This document shows positions 59,636 through 64,000 of a DNA stretch of 64,000 nucleotides, one piece after another. Every line of letters begins with the position of its first letter. Within the stretch, counting starts at the first letter, position 1. The position numbers and the translations under genes were made by a program. The notes below the pieces were generated by a model. It worked only from the letters and a program-made list of their open reading frames with translations. It had not been told where the DNA came from and did no database searches. The stretch comes from Tubulanus polymorphus (lineage: Eukaryota > Nemertea > Palaeonemertea > Tubulaniformes > Tubulanidae): NCBI RefSeq assembly GCF_964204645.1, contig NC_134033.1:8900231-8964230 (forward strand), read 5' to 3'.

Positions 59636-61861
59636 ATATGGGCAAAGTGTGGCTTACCTTGAAAGCTAGAGGTTGTTTGGAGCAAGGGCATTGCTTATAA
59701 AAAATCTTTTTAAGTCGTGACTTCAAAGTTCTTTAAGTTTATATTGTATTCTATCTTTCTCAGAGGATTATTTTGTAGTCAAATAAGACCAAAAATATAC
59801 TTTTGTTTACGGTCAACCAGTGTTTTCATTAATAGCCGGGTGTCGGGTCCCTGACCCGTCTGTCAATCTTTAAAGACCCTGCTGATTTTTCAAAGCGACA
59901 TCGTTCCCAAACGGCCATATCATAAGTATTTGTGAATATATGCTTCACACACGTATCACTCAGACTACTGCCGCGTGGTTTGACTCTACTGACTATTGCT
60001 AGTTATGAGAAAAAAGGCGCCTCGATACGTGTGGCCCAGTTTAAGTTTTCCAAGAAATTGGCAATGTTCCAATCAGCTGTCGAAGCTGGAAGTGCCGCGC
60101 ATGTTGCCTGTTGCTACGGGATTTTGTTCGTAGCAGGCCTTGCAATCATTGAATTATTAAAAGGGAAATTCAAGGTCTTAAATTCAACAATGGTTTTCAA
60201 AATCGATTTAGGGCCTTAAATTTAAAAAATGTTGCAAATCTATAGATCTATGATTGTTTTTGTAATGATGGAAATCGTGGAAACAGTGTGACGATGTTTA
60301 ATACAGATATATAAATTGTATTGATTTCTTTTTCAATGTTGTACGGAAGGTGTCTATTTTGAGTTATTGGGGAAAACTTACTACCACAAATATCCATGAT
60401 AAATCATCATGCAGTTGTGTGTGATTTCAGGGAGATCTTGTCCTTTGACGGATTTTCATACAAATTTCTTGGTTCAAGGGGACACATGTTAGGCTTTAAT
60501 CACTGGAGCCCGGATCCCCTTTGAATTCATCATATCTAACTTTAAAACCAACTTTTCCCTGATAATTCCGTCTTGATTTATGATCTAATCATTTGAAAAA
60601 AGTAAGATTTCTCATCATTTGAATTCAATGCAATCCAGTTTTCATTCTTTATTTTTCTGCAGTCCTTCCAAGATTTTACACAGAAAATACTCAAAGAAGG
60701 AAGCTATGATCCCTTACACTTTGATAGATCTGTAATCTTAAAAAATAACATTTTATATGAGATTGTAAATCAGTACAATCAGTCATAAATCAGTGATACT
60801 GTGCGTGTGTGCGTGCGTAAGTGAATGTTCGCTTACACTTCAATTTCAATCAAAACAATCACCGGGTATTAAAATGAAACAATACCTATGGCGGATATGT
60901 GAAATAATTATATTCTCACCAGCAATGAGCATTTGGAATTTGCAAGTTTGTGGCATCAAGTCCAATCAAACGTTTCCTTTTATGGCTTTCCCATAATTAT
61001 TTTAGTAGCACCGGAATTCCCTGTACATCCCAAAAACAGCCAATCACATTTGCTCGTAAAGACGACACCCCAAAATGTGGTCATCGCAATTTTATACCCA
61101 AGAGCTTAGAATTTTCCCGCCAAAAACAGTTTTTCGGTGAATCATAACAAAGTTGACCATGTCATCGAGAAAGGTTTGCTGTGTCTGCAATCGCAACGAT
61201 TATACAGCGTTTAGGCCAAGAACCAATGAAACATATGCTTAAAAAAAAACGTACCGCGATTTTACATAATTGGCTCAACGTATATTTCAAGATGACTGAT
61301 GACGCTGGTCGTCAGACACCCGACGCATATCGTCTTAGAAAGTGATCATGGAGAGAATTTTATGATGTGCCGTACTACATGTATTTCATAATGTACATCT
61401 ACTACCCATGTTATATAGTGGAAACTCGATGACAGGTGATATTTTTTATCATTGTTCATCGAAGCATGAACCCTTTACGGCTGGCTGGTTACCGATTTGA
61501 TTCCTTATTTTTGTCACCAAGGCTACGCGATTTACTGTGAATTATCGTGGATTATCGAGAATATTCTAACCACTGGTGTATAATATCTAATAAGGAGGAA
61601 GAGGAGATGACTGATAACCTGTCCAATCTCTCAAAGTCCCAGAGAAAACGATGTCGGAGAATGACAGGGACTAGTGAGGACGAAAGCCAAGTTGATTCAA
61701 AACAGAGATAATAGATCTCACCAACGAGGAACTATCTAAACAGTGGTCAGAAATTACGAAACTATTAAAGAGCAAATATTCTTTGTGGTCTTTTCTTCGT
61801 TCTATTACAGTAATACTTAATTATTATTATTATCATTATTATTATTGTTATTATTATTATC
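59636..61861. mobile_element. 2.2-kb insertion splitting the LINE reverse transcriptase
   Basis: The LINE protein breaks after SQKILNK and resumes at LYSGIVPNLFK, missing about 15 residues. The inserted DNA starts with block c (TTGCATATGGGCAAAGTGTG), also found at 50765, and contains block b at 60815-61300, also at 51945. So the unit matches 50765-52470 in order and orientation. A short basic frame (61607-61710, MTDNLSNLSKSQRKRCRRMT) and a (TTA)n run (61820-61867) lie near the right edge. No terminal repeats or transposase identified. Confidence 0.6.
60815..61300 (+). repeat. Dispersed repeat, block b (copy 2), promoter-like with short ORF
   Basis: Pairs with 51945-52470. Has CAGCCAATCACATT, TTTTCCCGCCAAAAACAG (E2F-like) and an ATG at 61159 opening MSSRKVCCVCNRNDYTAFRP RTNETYA before a stop. 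The Cys-x2-Cys is intact here. The shared stretch past the start codon suggests a conserved coding exon. Confidence 0.6.
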
Positions 61862-62340
61862 ATTATTAATTGTAGTTTGTATTCTGGAATTGTACCTAAT
61901 CTATTCAAAGATGCACTTATTACTCCTTTGTACAAAAATGGTGACAGTAATTCAAATTATCTACCAATTTCGTATTATCTCGAAAAAATTGTTTTTAATC
62001 GTGTTATCAAGTTTTTGGAAAAAATATCATGTAATTACAGATTCACAGGATTTTCTACAGAAATGGCTCTTGCCTTAATCACTAATGAAATTTTAAGAAA
62101 TTCATTAGAAAATGGTGATACCAAAATTGGCACATACTTTGATCTATCCAAAGCATTTGATATGTTGGATCATCAAATATTCAACAAAAAAACATTTTCA
62201 GTATGGTATACATGGAGTTTCTCTTTTATGGTTTAAAGATTTTTTTACAAAATTGCTTGCAAACCATTAAATTCAAATCTCCTCGCTCATCACCTAGCAA
62301 ATGAGTATGCGCTGTACCGCAGGGTTCGATTCTTGCCCCG
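61862..62340 (+). pseudogene. CR1/L2-like LINE reverse transcriptase, core fragment
   Basis: Frame 61877-62236 encodes SGIVPNLFKDALITPLYKNG, NYLPISYYLEKIVFNRV, TEMALALITNEI and GTYFDLSKAFDMLDHQIFNK: RT motifs 1, 2 and A (F-D-L-S-K-A-F-D). The match goes on in other frames (TWSFSLLWFKDF-like; VPQGSILAPLL-like near 62318). The catalytic YADD and 3' end are missing; the copy ends near 62340-62365. Confidence 0.85.
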
Positions 62341-62365
62341 TTATTATCTATTATACATGTAGAAA

Positions 62366-62849
62366 AAAAAAAACATGGCCGACGTAGCCAGTTCACGTTC
62401 TAACGAGCTCTGGGAATAATATAGCTTTCTACCTTCATGGCTGCGTAAAATCTTGGATATACGCTATACTGATCATCAAAATTTCAGTTCGTCGGCTTGA
62501 TAGATCACCGTGATCAATTAGGGTATGTCGAATTAACTGATTAAGTTGAAGTAGACAGCACAGTGATTATAAATGGATGAGTAATCAGCAGTTACAAAGT
62601 TGTCTTTTTTGCTGAAATTGAGTTTCTCTTAGTAACTCCGGATATTGAAATGCTATAAGAGAAATAAAGAAAAATCTGGGATGAGATTAAGAGGAATCGT
62701 ATCGAATTTCTGCCTGCAATTCCAAGGTCACTATAATGTTTCTATGCGTAAACGGTGGTGTCAAATCTATCTGAATAAAACTGTACTCACGCGTGTCACT
62801 CTACAATCTCTACAGCGTAATCAGACAATAATCTGTGATCTTAACAACC
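62366..62849. other. Presumed 5' untranslated region of the second LINE
   Basis: Sequence between the poly-A-like run at 62365 and the ORF1 start; no coding signal. Confidence 0.4.
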
Positions 62850-63836
62850 ATGGCTGATCAAAGTACAACAGAGCAAGATAAACCACAGGGTAGTGACCTT
62901 GCAAATAAATCAACTGAAAGCGAGGATTTTATGAATTCTGGAAATATTGATGCTACGGACAAAACTTATGAACCTGCCCCTTCTGCTTCCCTATCTGCTG
63001 ATAAATCTGATAAACGCCCGCAAAAGAAAAAAACGCAAACAGGTCCTGTATCATCCTCTGATGGCGATACCTCAATTAACAATACGAATGTCGATGCTAT
63101 TGTAAACACGGATAATGAACACCGATTATCCAAATAGTGCCTCTTCCTCTGCTATTTGTGAAACTCTAGTTATGATTCAAAAGTCCATGGTAACACACGA
63201 AAGTCTTGAAAAGTTTAAGCTCTCTCTGGAGGATACTATGGACCGAAAATTAGAATCGCATTACCAACGCGTAGAAAAAAACACTAGAATATGAATGCCG
63301 CCTTTACGATCTCGAACGAGAAAATGATAATCTAAAGAAAGAACTAAAAGATCTTAATTTCAAAGATGACGAGCAAAAACTTGAGTTAAAATGTCTGAAA
63401 CAGGACCTAATATCTATCAAAAAGGGTTGAAAATGAACAATATTCCCGCTGTAATAATATTCGTGTTTTTGGAATAAAGTAACAGGCCGGAGAAGACTGT
63501 GGGCTTACGCTGAAGGATATCGATGTTTGTCACAGGAAAAAGCCAAAAATACCCAGCGTTGACGAGGATGGAGAGTACCTCCCGAATCCAATAATTGTTC
63601 GCTTCAAAGACCACCATGTTCATAACAGGATATTTTTCAATAAAAAACACTTGAAAGGGAAAAAAATATTCGTGAAAGAAGATTTGTCGCCTGAAATTGT
63701 CACTTTTATGGCTACTGTTAGAAAAAATAGGGATTTCCTCAAAATGTGGGCGATCAATGGCAAAATTCATGCTCTTAACAAAGACGGTAAAAAACTGCCA
63801 ATTAAACTTTATGAATTCAAATATAAAAACAATTAA
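62850..63836 (+). pseudogene. LINE ORF1 protein (coiled coil plus RRM-like domain), frameshifted
   Basis: Starts ACCATGG, MADQSTTEQDKPQGSDLANK, with a Ser/Asp/Lys-rich N-terminus to 63137. After a frameshift the next frame reads SSSAICETLVMIQKSMVTHE and SLEKFKLSLEDTMDRKLESH. A second shift leads to a coiled coil (LERENDNLKKELKDL) and NNIRVFGIK, then a stop. The rest carries DIDVCHRKK, NPIIVRFKD and KGKKIFVKEDLSPEIV to TAA at 63836: the RRM-like and C-terminal domains of L1/CR1-type ORF1 RNA-binding proteins. At least three disabling changes. Any ORF2 would begin near or beyond the window end. Confidence 0.8.
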
Positions 63837-64000
63837 GTAATTTTCAAATTTACTGTACTGTGCTTATTTCTGCTTTTGTTTACTTATTAATGTGAAGTCA
63901 TGTCTGTAATTCTATAATTCTCTCTGCTCCAGTGACGATGACTATCATTGCGCGCGGATTACAGAATTTATTATAGGTTTCCCTCAGCATGCTCACTTTT
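63837..64000. other. Spacer after ORF1
   Basis: No coding signal; probably the gap before ORF2, which lies outside the window. Confidence 0.4.

Noticed and set aside
59932-60219. 95-residue open frame with a hydrophobic segment
   Set aside because: Lies inside the repeated insertion and the related copy near 51440 has no matching frame.

Overview
The window is eukaryotic, intron-rich DNA from what is probably a marine invertebrate, perhaps a mollusc or another lophotrochozoan. The taxon is inferred only from the style of its repeats and genes. There is no operon structure, no ribosome binding sites, and no tRNA or rRNA that I could recognise. One clear host gene is present: the 3' part of an SLC24/NCKX-type Na+/Ca2+(K+) exchanger on the + strand. 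It has six well-supported exons from 30872 to 36709, joined by GT..AG splice sites in compatible phases, plus a likely upstream exon at 10642-10767. The N-terminal half of the exchanger (alpha-1 repeat) must lie left of the window. Everything from 10768 to 30871 is then one large intron loaded with mobile elements.

The most striking content is a family of very AT-rich elements, here called A (1-690, right part only), B (2270-5109), C (18485-22373) and D (40940-43399). They share terminal motifs starting AGTAATAGGG and, where both ends survive (B and D), exact 6-bp target-site duplications: AGTAGT for B and GATTCT for D. Each surviving terminus is a 120-340 bp palindrome, so the terminal motif occurs twice in opposite orientation at each end. 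The two arms of each palindrome differ in a fixed way: CCAAAGGTCGA in the outer arm, TTAAAGGTTGA in most inner arms. The elements carry small genes for an unrecognised protein family with a motif like NEKSYKDxxxQCNLDxE and a C-terminal Cys/His cluster, for other C2H2 finger proteins, and for a 24-bp minisatellite placed at the 3' end of the gene. D is an almost perfect giant fold-back: arms of about 950 bp with identical coding halves. The 6-bp duplications and 5'-AG ends recall Polinton/Maverick elements and adintoviruses; that link is inference.

Other mobile DNA. (i) A Ty3/Gypsy LTR retrotransposon at 16658-26611, - strand, with two LTRs, GAAA duplication, tRNA-Leu-like primer site, polypurine tract, decayed gag-pol, an SGNH-hydrolase ORF downstream of pol and no visible integrase; element C sits inside it. 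(ii) A DIRS-type tyrosine-recombinase retroelement remnant (53340-54480). (iii) A decayed PIF/Harbinger transposon (54497-55775) and a TAA-flanked MITE. (iv) A piggyBac-like TTAA-flanked MITE and several other inverted-repeat MITEs. (v) CR1/L2-like LINE pieces (59298-62340), the reverse transcriptase being split by a later 2.2-kb insertion, and the 5' end of a second LINE with ORF1 (62850-63836). Simple and tandem repeats are abundant: (TGTC)n, (TA)n, a 24-bp array, minisatellites near 5.3, 6.0-6.5, 12.8, 45.8-46.7 and 56.3-57.0 kb. The stretches between these show no recognisable genes.
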